Assembly: GCA_009783525.1 (NCBI GenBank)
Contig: WRDG01000020.1
Location: 1 to 15,844 of the forward strand
Length of the DNA stretch: 15,844 nucleotides
Source of the DNA: Defluviitaleaceae bacterium
GTDB taxonomy: Bacteria > Bacillota > Clostridia > Lachnospirales > WQUN01
Direction: 5' to 3'
The notes beneath the pieces are model-generated. The model was not told the origin of the DNA. It worked only from the letters and a program-made list of their open reading frames with translations, and searched no databases. Shown here piece after piece: positions 1 through 5,962 of the stretch; position 1 is the first letter of the stretch; each line of letters begins with the position of its first letter. A program made the position numbers and the translations under genes.

Positions 1-432
1 GGGTATGCCTGCTGCAATCGGGTGGCCCGGCAGCAATGTCCAGAGCTTTTCCGCGCCGAAGGGCGGAGGCGGTATCTGCAGGCTGCAGCTTGTGCCCATC
101 AAGCGTTTGAAAATTTTCGCAAAATGAGCGGAGTGCAGGCATATTATGCCCATGCCCTTATTCACGACATGCCTGTACAGCAGTTCGACTTCGGCGTCCG
201 GCACCCTGTCGTGCCCCACATGCCCCCACCACATAACCACATCGGTTTCGGCGAGCCGTTCTTCGGTAATGCCGCAGTTTGGGTCGTCCAAGGTTGCGGT
301 TATAGCCGAAATGCCGGGATCCTTGTTTAAAAAGTTTGCGATGGTGTTATGCATGCCCTCGGGATAAACGATCCTGACATCCTCCTGCGTCTTGTTCTGG
401 ATGTTTTCGCACCAAACCAATACCTTGATCAT
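1..432 (-). CDS. ThuA-like domain protein (trehalose utilization family), 3' end cut by window edge
   Basis: The reading frame is open for 144 codons from the ATG at 432 and leaves the window without a stop, so the C-terminus is missing. The visible part matches the ThuA family, a class I glutamine-amidotransferase-like fold linked to sugar use in rhizobia; its biochemical role is poorly settled. Recognisable family features are the early VWCEN strand, YPEGMHNTIA near residue 24, TATLDDP, the ETDVVMWWGHVGHD segment around residue 65, and CLHSAHFAKIFKRLMGTSCSL around residues 98-118. A ribosome binding site AGGAGG sits 8 bases upstream of the ATG. The start overlaps the stop of the upstream Nudix gene in the sequence ATGA, so translation of the two is probably coupled. 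The family call is secure, the substrate is not. ThuA proteins often accompany sugar oxidoreductases and TIM-barrel isomerases, which may lie beyond the window edge. Confidence 0.88.
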   Translation of the reverse strand, partial: MIKVLVWCENIQNKTQEDVRIVYPEGMHNTIANFLNKDPGISAITATLDDPNCGITEERLAETDVVMWWGHVGHDRVPDAEVELLYRHVVNKGMGIICLHSAHFAKIFKRLMGTSCSLQIPPPPFGAEKLWTLLPGHPIAAGIP

Positions 433-977
433 GTCCCGGTCCTCCTTTTATGTTTATTTATCATCTGTTCAAAGTACGGGTAAAATCTTTCGTCCAAAAA
501 AATCCCGTCCTTCATCATTTGCTTAATTGTTTCCGCGCTTGCCCACATGGCGGCGCAGGTTTCGCCGTCCGAAAATCGAACATCCTCTATTTGGCAGTCA
601 TGCAAAAAAATCCATACATCGCAAATCCAGCCTCCGCCCATTGAGCTGCCGGCATTGATTGTGCGCTCGAACAGCTCGCCTTTTTGCGGGTCAAGGTCTA
701 TGCCCAGCTCCTCTTTTGTTTCGCGCAGCGCGGCGGTTAAACTGTCATCGCCCGCCACCGCGCAGCCGCCCGTGGTTTCCCACATTCCGTCGATGTTTTG
801 GCCGCGGTTTGCCCGTTTGTCGATGAGCCATTCGCCCCTGCCGTTGTGTTTCCAAACATGCACCACAAGGTGGTAGTCACCCGGCGCCTTTGGCTTGCCG
901 CGCTCGTGCAGCCTTCCTGTCTTGTTTCCGTTTGCGTCGTAGATGTCCCACAGTTCCGTTGGCGACGAGATAAAAAT
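429..977 (-). CDS. Nudix hydrolase (IDI-like subgroup) with no canonical start codon
   Basis: The Nudix box is clear: GG-x5-D-x7-RETKEELGI (glycines at about residues 70-71 of the extended form), preceded by HLVVHVWKHN and MWETTGG. The first Glu of the usual GX5EX7REUXEEXGU pattern is Asp here. Such enzymes cleave nucleoside-diphosphate-linked compounds; this subgroup resembles isopentenyl-diphosphate isomerase in sequence, with unknown substrates. The first ordinary start is GTG at 866, but that removes conserved sequence: codons upstream read ELWDIYDANGNKTGR and RGKPKAPGDYHL, the typical N-terminus of the subgroup. The in-frame stop upstream is TAA, about 1018-1020. Between it and the conserved part there is no ATG, GTG or TTG. 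I set the start at an ATT (975-977), which has AAGGGA just upstream; CTG at 951-953 is the other option. This gives 182 aa. The gene lies 23 bases after the zincin gene and overlaps ThuA by four bases. Family call is firm, start is weak. Confidence 0.8.
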   Translation of the reverse strand: MFISSPTELWDIYDANGNKTGRLHERGKPKAPGDYHLVVHVWKHNGRGEWLIDKRANRGQNIDGMWETTGGCAVAGDDSLTAALRETKEELGIDLDPQKGELFERTINAGSSMGGGWICDVWIFLHDCQIEDVRFSDGETCAAMWASAETIKQMMKDGIFLDERFYPYFEQMINKHKRRTGT

Positions 978-1000
978 CCGTCCCTTCCGTAAAAATTTTT

Positions 1001-1606
1001 TTACGCCGCTCTGTTACCGCCTTTATACCTGTTACCGTAAAAAACCGCGCCCTTCGGCGTTTTTTTTATATATCGGAAAAACATGAATAAATCCGTCCAG
1101 CTTCCGCCCGCATTTATAAGCATCAGCAGCGAAATCCAAAGCGCCATACCTTCCGCTTGACGCATAAAAAAAATAAGCGCCGCGCCAAGCAGCGCCGTGA
1201 TTACGGCAAACGGCAGAAGCAGCGAAACAACAGCCCTTGTTCTGCTTGTTTCGCCGTCGTAAAACGCGCTGACCGCGGGCCAGCCGATAAAAATGTTAAA
1301 TTTATTTGAAAATATATTCAAATCGTATGCCATCAAATGAAGTATCTCGTGAAGCGGCACGATAAACAAAATGTAAATCAATATAAGAACCGACAACGCA
1401 AGCAGATTCCGGCTTGCATCAAAGCTGCCGGCGAAAACGAAACGCGAAAGCAAAAACGCGGCGGCTGCAATAAAAACGGGAACGACTATATTTCCTTTTC
1501 TTAAAACTTTTTTGGTTTCTTCCCAATCGTAAGCGGGCGTCCAACCCTCCGCCGCGCCGTAGCCCGCGGTTTCGTAATCGATCACGCGCTGTCTTGATAT
1601 TTTCAT
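1001..1606 (-). CDS. DUF3267-type membrane zincin (putative metalloprotease)
   Basis: This 201-aa protein carries an HEILH zinc-binding motif (H86, E87, H90) at the end of a hydrophobic helix, followed by LMAYDL. Hydrophobic segments at about residues 40-58, 67-85, 124-148 and 154-178 predict about four membrane helices. A conserved-looking NAGGSWTDL (N165 to L173, with D172 a candidate third metal ligand) lies in the last one. This is the layout of the DUF3267 (putative zincin peptidase) family common in Firmicutes, whose substrates are unknown. The ATG at 1606 has a modest ribosome binding site (AAAGGGTG). It begins 60 bases after the glycine-zipper gene and ends 23 bases before the Nudix reading frame, so it probably belongs to one operon with both. 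Its TAA stop lies inside an AT-rich inverted repeat (CGTAAAAA at 988-995, TTTTTACG at 998-1005). Proteolytic activity is inferred from the motif only. Confidence 0.82.
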   Translation of the reverse strand: MKISRQRVIDYETAGYGAAEGWTPAYDWEETKKVLRKGNIVVPVFIAAAAFLLSRFVFAGSFDASRNLLALSVLILIYILFIVPLHEILHLMAYDLNIFSNKFNIFIGWPAVSAFYDGETSRTRAVVSLLLPFAVITALLGAALIFFMRQAEGMALWISLLMLINAGGSWTDLFMFFRYIKKTPKGAVFYGNRYKGGNRAA

Positions 1607-1666
1607 GCGTACACCCTTTGCGTTTTTTTGCCGTCTTGCAAACCGGTTAGCAAAAAAATTTTTTAA

Positions 1667-2443
1667 TTATTGTTGCGCATTTAATACCTGGTTAAGAGTC
1701 GCTTGCAGATCGGCGCATTGTTTTAAAATAATTTTTTGCGTTTCGCCCGTTACCTTGCATCCGTTAAACATTTTGGACACGCGGAAACTTATTTTTTCTC
1801 TTGCCATTCGGCCGGATTTTCCTTTTGAAGCGATTACCTCGGCTTCCAAAGCGTTAAAGGCAGTATCATATGCAGCCTTTCCGCTTGCCGATACCCCTCC
1901 TTCTTTATACAGAGGGATTATTAACTGCGGATTGTTAAAGTCTTTGGTGTTGATAACCAAATTAACTTCAATTAATGCAGTGTTGACTTCCGCTTTTCCG
2001 CCGGCAGCAGCAGCGCCGATTATTGCGCCGACTGTCCCGCCAAGCAACCCGCCTATAACCGCACCGCCTAAACCGCTGCTGTAACGCACCTTCGTTTCTT
2101 CGTCAAAATCCAAATCAAAACCGACAACCCGGCTTATGTGAATCGTTTCAAAAAATTCGGGTTCTTCTTTCCAACGGTTTTTTTGCAGCATTAACGGGTC
2201 GTCGCATGTGGGAATATGAGGGCGGTAAAATCCAATCCAACCCGACTCTGTAACCGCCGCGATTGTATACATCAAACCGAAAAACCTATAATTGGAAAAG
2301 TGCTCTGTTTTTGCGAACGCATGACGCGCAGGGGCGTGTATGTATTCCCACGCTGTTTTTTCGTCAACGGGAAGCTGCAAGGCAAGCGGATCTTGATTTG
2401 CAGCAACCGGATCACTTTTTTCTTTTTTACCGAATAAAGGCAT
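1667..2443 (-). CDS. Hypothetical protein with an internal glycine-zipper segment
   Basis: I do not recognise a named family. The 258-aa protein begins MPLFGKKEK, has no signal peptide, and contains a Gly/Ala-rich stretch at residues 124-149 with repeated G-G-x-x-G spacing, typical of glycine-zipper helices that pack in membranes or oligomers. On either side are strand-like sequences: ISRVVGFDLDFD at 103-114 and EVNLVINTKDF then PQLIIPLY at 159-179. Together they resemble a small beta domain of bacterial PH-like type interrupted by a glycine-zipper hairpin; that reading is inference. The C-terminal 60 residues look helical. The start is well supported: GGAGG lies 6 bases upstream of the ATG. 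It is the first gene after a strong terminator and an AT-rich gap, so it is probably the lead gene of the operon running through the zincin, Nudix and ThuA genes. A role at the membrane or in envelope stress is possible but untested. Confidence 0.7.
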   Translation of the reverse strand: MPLFGKKEKSDPVAANQDPLALQLPVDEKTAWEYIHAPARHAFAKTEHFSNYRFFGLMYTIAAVTESGWIGFYRPHIPTCDDPLMLQKNRWKEEPEFFETIHISRVVGFDLDFDEETKVRYSSGLGGAVIGGLLGGTVGAIIGAAAAGGKAEVNTALIEVNLVINTKDFNNPQLIIPLYKEGGVSASGKAAYDTAFNALEAEVIASKGKSGRMAREKISFRVSKMFNGCKVTGETQKIILKQCADLQATLNQVLNAQQ

Positions 2444-2533
2444 GATGTTCCTCCAAAAAATTTTTTTTGATGATTAACTGTACATCGCCGGATTTCGTTT
2501 TGAAAAATTTTATTTTAAAATTTTTGCGCCGGG

Positions 2534-2577
2534 AATTTATTTAAATAAATTTATGTCAATCATCGAACATTATTATA
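2534..2577 (-). promoter_or_regulatory. Candidate promoter elements ahead of the glycine-zipper operon
   Basis: The gap 2444-2617 is very AT-rich. On the minus strand it holds a perfect TATAAT (2572-2577) without a good -35 box at the right distance, and a perfect TTGACA (2554-2559) whose nearest -10-like hexamer, TAAATT (2534-2539), is only 14 bases away. One of the two probably drives the operon, but the sequence does not settle which. Confidence 0.3.
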
Positions 2578-2617
2578 CACAAATATTTAATTAAAGCATT
2601 TATCAACATTGATTACG

Positions 2618-2662
2618 GCAAAAAAAAACAGCTTGGCAAACCTGCCCGCTGTTTTTTTTTGC
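2618..2662 (-). terminator. Strong intrinsic terminator after the sigma factor gene, bidirectional
   Basis: A perfect 15-bp inverted repeat, GC-A9-CAGC (2618-2632) and GCTG-T9-GC (2648-2662), encloses a loop that pairs internally as GGCA/TGCC. On either strand this gives a CAGC/GCTG-closed hairpin followed by nine T. It starts 22 bases past the stop of the sigma factor gene and separates it from the glycine-zipper operon. Confidence 0.88.
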
Positions 2663-2683
2663 TTAACCGGTTGTTTTAATCCG

Positions 2684-4336
2684 CTAAATGATCAAATACG
2701 CCCCAAGCATTTTTCTTTCGTCGTTCTCTTCAAATGTAATGTATCCGCTTGCCAGCGCGCCCTGCAGCACGGCTTCCCTCGTGCAAAAAATGCTTGCGCA
2801 GGCGTGGGCTGTTTGGTAGCGGTCTTCCTTAAAAAAGTCCGGCACTTCACTTTGGATTATTTCCCGGCAAAAATCGTAGTGACTTGAAGCAATTTTGCAC
2901 ACCTCACCATACAGATTGTCATACTCCGCCGCTTGCTCCGCGTTTAACACACCAACTTTGTTTTTGAACGAAACATAAAATGTCGGTTTGTAAACTCCGT
3001 CCGCGTTTTGCAAATACCCGAAGCTTGTGAGCTCGTCGAGCACGCGCTGCGATATACCTTCCGAATCATCTTTGGAAATTTTTTCGAGTGTGGCCGCTTG
3101 CTCGTAGGTCAAATGTACGGGCGTCCTGTGTTCTATACCCCTGTACTTGAACTTGTATTGCCCGTTGTTGATAAACGGCTTGTCCGCAGGCGTGCCGACG
3201 CAGCCGTGCAGCCCCACGAAATCCGGCTTTTCGCCCTTGTATTCTTCCATGCCAAGCAGATCCCACTCGCCGCCGTCCGGGCGCACGGTGTGCCCGTACC
3301 TGCCGATCATCGTATTTATTCCGCATTCCCTGTTCTTGTCGTCAAGCACTTTTCTGCTGACTTCGTCAATCATCAGCATAAGCATCGCCCATTTTACGTC
3401 TTCGTAGTCTTGATAGCCCTCGTGCCATTTGCTGCCGTTCGTTTCGTAGCACTTTACTTTATGCTCGATTAACCCGACCAGCGCGTCCGTCAATGCGGAC
3501 GTTATTTTTTTTAAGTGCGCGTAAATTTTTTCCTGCGCCGCCGCGCTTACAATAAAAATGTTTGTTTCGTATTTTTTTCCGTTCAGCCTGACAAGACCGT
3601 CCCAAACTAAAGATTTTAACTCGTCCTCCATGTACGGCAGCGCCACGCCCAACTCGACCGCAAGCTCGCCTGCGGTGGACGGCGTCCTGTAGGCGGCAAG
3701 CAGTATGTTTTTACACAGCGCCCTGTTTAACATATTCCATGGTTCGCCGTTGTTTCCGTTCATCCCGTTAAAAATGAAACCGACGTTCTCCGGCTTGTAG
3801 CTTAAAACTCCAAATTCTCTTGCCATTTCAATTCCCTCCTTCAAAATATTCCGTGCGCGGAACAGTTTCGCTTTTACCGTCCCCGCAGGCAGGCGGAGCG
3901 AGGCAGCAATGTCGCCCACATTTTTATAGTCTATGTAATACGCCACCAAAACGTCCCTGTATTCGCTTGAAATGAACGCAAGCTCCCTTCGCAGCAAATT
4001 GATGTCTTCGGAATGAAGCAGCCACGTTTCGGGCCCGTCCGTTTCGGCATCTGCAGCCATATCGAAACCGCCGCCCATAAACGCCGCGGCTTTTTTATTT
4101 TTCATCTCCGACCATGCCGCGTATTTGTTCCGCGCAATTTTCCAAACCCAGGCCGGAAAATTTTCCGGAACGGCTTTTTTTCTTAGCGAACCCACAACCG
4201 CAAGCGCGGTTTCTGCGGCAAGCTCCTCCGCGTCAAAAGTTCCGCCAGTCTTTTTCAAGAAAAAATAATACAGCTTACCGAAATAATTTTCGGTGAACTC
4301 GCGGATCAACCCGTCGGTTTTGTTTAAGCAGTCCAT
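2684..4336 (-). CDS. ECF-type RNA polymerase sigma factor with a long C-terminal extension
   Basis: The first 165 residues form a compact sigma-70 family factor: region 2 at about residues 10-78 (FPAWVWKIARNKYAAW is the region 2.3/2.4-like helix) and region 4 at 110-167, with the helix-turn-helix VGDIAASLRLPAGTVKAKLFRARNIL cut as VGDIAASLRL / PAGTVKAKLF. It continues for about 385 more residues. Residues 200-260 look like a winged-helix (AGELAVELGVALPYMEDEL, then WDGLVRLNGKKY) and the rest is unrecognised. Long ECF-like factors of this kind occur in Clostridia; the extension may sense a ligand or replace an anti-sigma factor, which is inference, but no anti-sigma gene is adjacent. The frame is open up to 4471, yet a terminator and a TATAAT lie inside that stretch. 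The ATG at 4336 has GGGAGG upstream and a -10 box at a sensible distance, so I start it there (550 aa). It is a single-gene unit bounded by terminators. Confidence 0.85.
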   Translation of the reverse strand: MDCLNKTDGLIREFTENYFGKLYYFFLKKTGGTFDAEELAAETALAVVGSLRKKAVPENFPAWVWKIARNKYAAWSEMKNKKAAAFMGGGFDMAADAETDGPETWLLHSEDINLLRRELAFISSEYRDVLVAYYIDYKNVGDIAASLRLPAGTVKAKLFRARNILKEGIEMAREFGVLSYKPENVGFIFNGMNGNNGEPWNMLNRALCKNILLAAYRTPSTAGELAVELGVALPYMEDELKSLVWDGLVRLNGKKYETNIFIVSAAAQEKIYAHLKKITSALTDALVGLIEHKVKCYETNGSKWHEGYQDYEDVKWAMLMLMIDEVSRKVLDDKNRECGINTMIGRYGHTVRPDGGEWDLLGMEEYKGEKPDFVGLHGCVGTPADKPFINNGQYKFKYRGIEHRTPVHLTYEQAATLEKISKDDSEGISQRVLDELTSFGYLQNADGVYKPTFYVSFKNKVGVLNAEQAAEYDNLYGEVCKIASSHYDFCREIIQSEVPDFFKEDRYQTAHACASIFCTREAVLQGALASGYITFEENDERKMLGAYLII

Positions 4337-4366
4337 GCGCCACGCGCCTCCCTTCAAATTTTTTCG

Positions 4367-4372
4367 ATTATA
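4367..4372 (-). promoter_or_regulatory. -10 box of the sigma factor gene
   Basis: TATAAT on the minus strand, about 30 bases ahead of the ATG at 4336 and just downstream of the terminator at 4400-4423. No convincing -35 hexamer lies 16-18 bases upstream, so the promoter may need an activator or the gene's own product. Confidence 0.4.
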
Positions 4373-4399
4373 TAGTGCGGCAAGAATGAAAACGGTTGC

Positions 4400-4423
4400 A
4401 AAAAAAATCCGGCTTTCGCCGAA
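4400..4423 (-). terminator. Intrinsic terminator between MFS and sigma factor genes
   Basis: On the minus strand a CGGC-GAAA-GCCG hairpin, extended by T-G and T-A pairs, is followed directly by eight T. It would end transcripts from the MFS gene about 185 bases after its stop codon. It lies upstream of the sigma factor's own -10 box. Confidence 0.75.
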
Positions 4424-4606
4424 TATTTTTTCAATAACTTTTTTGCATTCGATAGTCCTGTCATAAAACATTATTATGCGTTTTTAACGACGGGCATGAA
4501 ATAAATTTTGCGTTTTTTTGCAATTAGAACAAAAATTTATTTTTGCCCATGTACGCCTCGCGCACCAAACCGCCGCCGTTTCGCATACCCTGCTGTTTCA
4601 TTCGGC

Positions 4607-5818
4607 TTACCGTTTCGCTAATTTGGTAAAAAAATAAAACGCCAGCCCGCCCGCGATGCCGTAGACGGAAACGAAAACGTACATGTATTGAAGCGGGAAC
4701 AGCCGGGCGACAACAGCGTAAACCATGCTGAGGCAAATCATGCCGACGTTTTGGCCCACGTCGCAGAAGGACATGACGGTTGCGCGTCCCTCTTCCTTTA
4801 TTTCGTTTTGCAAAGCGTTGACGAGCAAAATTTCCGAAACCGCCATGAACATGAAGGCGAAGCCGAAAATCAACAACGCGTATTGATTCCAAAAAAAAGC
4901 GAAAACCAGAAGCAGCGCGCAAGATAATCCGTTGAGCAAAAAAATTTGCTTCACGGATTTTATTTTTTTTTGCATGTACGGCGCGATAAGGTCGCCAATC
5001 GCGATAAAAACGAACCGCACAGTTAAAATTACGCTGACCCATGTATAGCTCAAACCGAAGTCCGCGACGATGAGCGCGTCAAACTCGTCGAGGTACCCGC
5101 CGAGCCCGGCGAAAAAAATTAAGAATAAAATGGCGACGAGCGCGACGCCGCTGCCTTTTATAAAAAAACCCGCTTCTTTAAATGTTTCGAAAACGCTCTG
5201 GGGTTTTTCATCCGCGCCTTTTTTTACGCGGTCCGAATAAAAATTTACCTCGCGCAGACGCATCGCAAAAAAAACGTTAACGAGGCAAATGCCCGCCGAT
5301 ATAAACGCGATCGCCTCGATGTTGATAAAGCCTTCGATGACCCCGGCGGAAACAATGCCGAATATTGTTCCGACGCTCGCGAAAAATTTCGCCTTGCCGT
5401 AAATTTTTGTAAAATTTTCTTCTTTGCCGTCGTTTTTCAAATTATCGTAAATCAAGCCCTCTTCCGTGCCGGAGCCGAACGCCCCGCCTATCGCCCAAAA
5501 CATGAACCCGAGCGCAAGCGTCCAAAACGAATGGGAAAAAATCCAAATGAAAAAGCATACGCCCTGAAGCGCCGACGCGATGGCGAGCATGTTCCGCCGG
5601 TTCCATCTGTCCGCCAGTATGCCGGACGGTATTTCGAACACTATGGCAAACACGCTCCACAGCGCGATAAGCACGGCGATTTGTGTGACGCTCATACCCC
5701 TCTCGATGAAAAGCACCGTGTAAAAGGCGTATATTGGCAGGCACTCGCCGATGAATTTATATGCATACAGCAATTTTTCGTTAAATTTTTTCGCAGGTTT
5801 TATAATATTTTTATCCAT
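4607..5818 (-). CDS. Major facilitator superfamily (MFS) transporter
   Basis: The 403-aa protein is almost wholly hydrophobic, with about twelve membrane segments. It carries the MFS motif A, GILADRWNRRNM at residues 66-77, in the cytoplasmic loop after helix 2, preceded by FEIPSG. A charged central loop (about residues 200-220, RLREVNFYSDRVKKGADEK) divides the two six-helix halves. The substrate cannot be read from sequence; the family includes drug efflux and sugar or organic acid carriers. The frame could start at 5869, but that ATG lies within the likely promoter, so I use the ATG at 5818, which has GGGGG 8 bases upstream. It is divergent from the glycyl radical enzyme gene, with which it shares the intergenic region and an inverted repeat. 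This suggests it moves the substrate or product of that enzyme, an inference from position only. Confidence 0.9.
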   Translation of the reverse strand: MDKNIIKPAKKFNEKLLYAYKFIGECLPIYAFYTVLFIERGMSVTQIAVLIALWSVFAIVFEIPSGILADRWNRRNMLAIASALQGVCFFIWIFSHSFWTLALGFMFWAIGGAFGSGTEEGLIYDNLKNDGKEENFTKIYGKAKFFASVGTIFGIVSAGVIEGFINIEAIAFISAGICLVNVFFAMRLREVNFYSDRVKKGADEKPQSVFETFKEAGFFIKGSGVALVAILFLIFFAGLGGYLDEFDALIVADFGLSYTWVSVILTVRFVFIAIGDLIAPYMQKKIKSVKQIFLLNGLSCALLLVFAFFWNQYALLIFGFAFMFMAVSEILLVNALQNEIKEEGRATVMSFCDVGQNVGMICLSMVYAVVARLFPLQYMYVFVSVYGIAGGLAFYFFTKLAKR

Positions 5819-5860
5819 AGCCGAAACCCCCGAAAATAAATTTTGCTTTGTTTGAGCGGC

Positions 5861-5889
5861 ATTATACATGTTTGCCGCCGATATGATAA
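5861..5889 (-). promoter_or_regulatory. Promoter of the MFS transporter gene
   Basis: Minus strand: -35 TTATCA (5884-5889), 17-base spacer, -10 TATAAT (5861-5866). Transcription would begin near 5854, giving a leader of about 36 bases to the ATG at 5818. The -35 box falls inside the inverted repeat at 5873-5902. Confidence 0.6.
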
Positions 5890-5902
5890 TATTGCGGCGG
5901 CA
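5873..5902. promoter_or_regulatory. Inverted repeat, candidate operator shared by the divergent MFS and glycyl radical enzyme genes
   Basis: TGCCGCCG (5873-5880) and CGGCGGCA (5895-5902) are perfect inverted arms around a 14-base AT-rich centre that contains TATGAT/GATAAT, a possible -10 box for the plus-strand gene. It also covers the -35 box of the minus-strand promoter, so a dimeric regulator bound here could block both. A hairpin in the leader is an alternative reading. Confidence 0.5.
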
Positions 5903-5962
5903 GTCGACTTTGAACGGGCGGTGCGTAAAATTAATACAGATTACAGTTTGGTAAAAAAAGAA

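Noticed and set aside
1641..2672. AACCGGTT octamer at 1641-1648 and again at 2665-2672
   Set aside because: An identical self-complementary octamer in two intergenic spots is suggestive of an operator, but two copies of eight bases at unequal positions relative to genes are too little to support it.
4337..4471. N-terminal extension of the sigma factor frame to an ATG at 4471
   Set aside because: The stretch contains an intrinsic terminator and a TATAAT promoter box, the added residues do not look like sigma factor sequence, and the ATG at 4336 has its own GGGAGG.
4524..4601. 25-codon frame on the minus strand just after the MFS stop
   Set aside because: It has an ATG and stop but no ribosome binding site, no known family, and the length is expected by chance.
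5819..5869. N-terminal extension of the MFS frame to an ATG at 5869
   Set aside because: That ATG lies in the -10 region (TATAAT 5861-5866) of the likely MFS promoter, so it would not be transcribed; the ATG at 5818 fits better.
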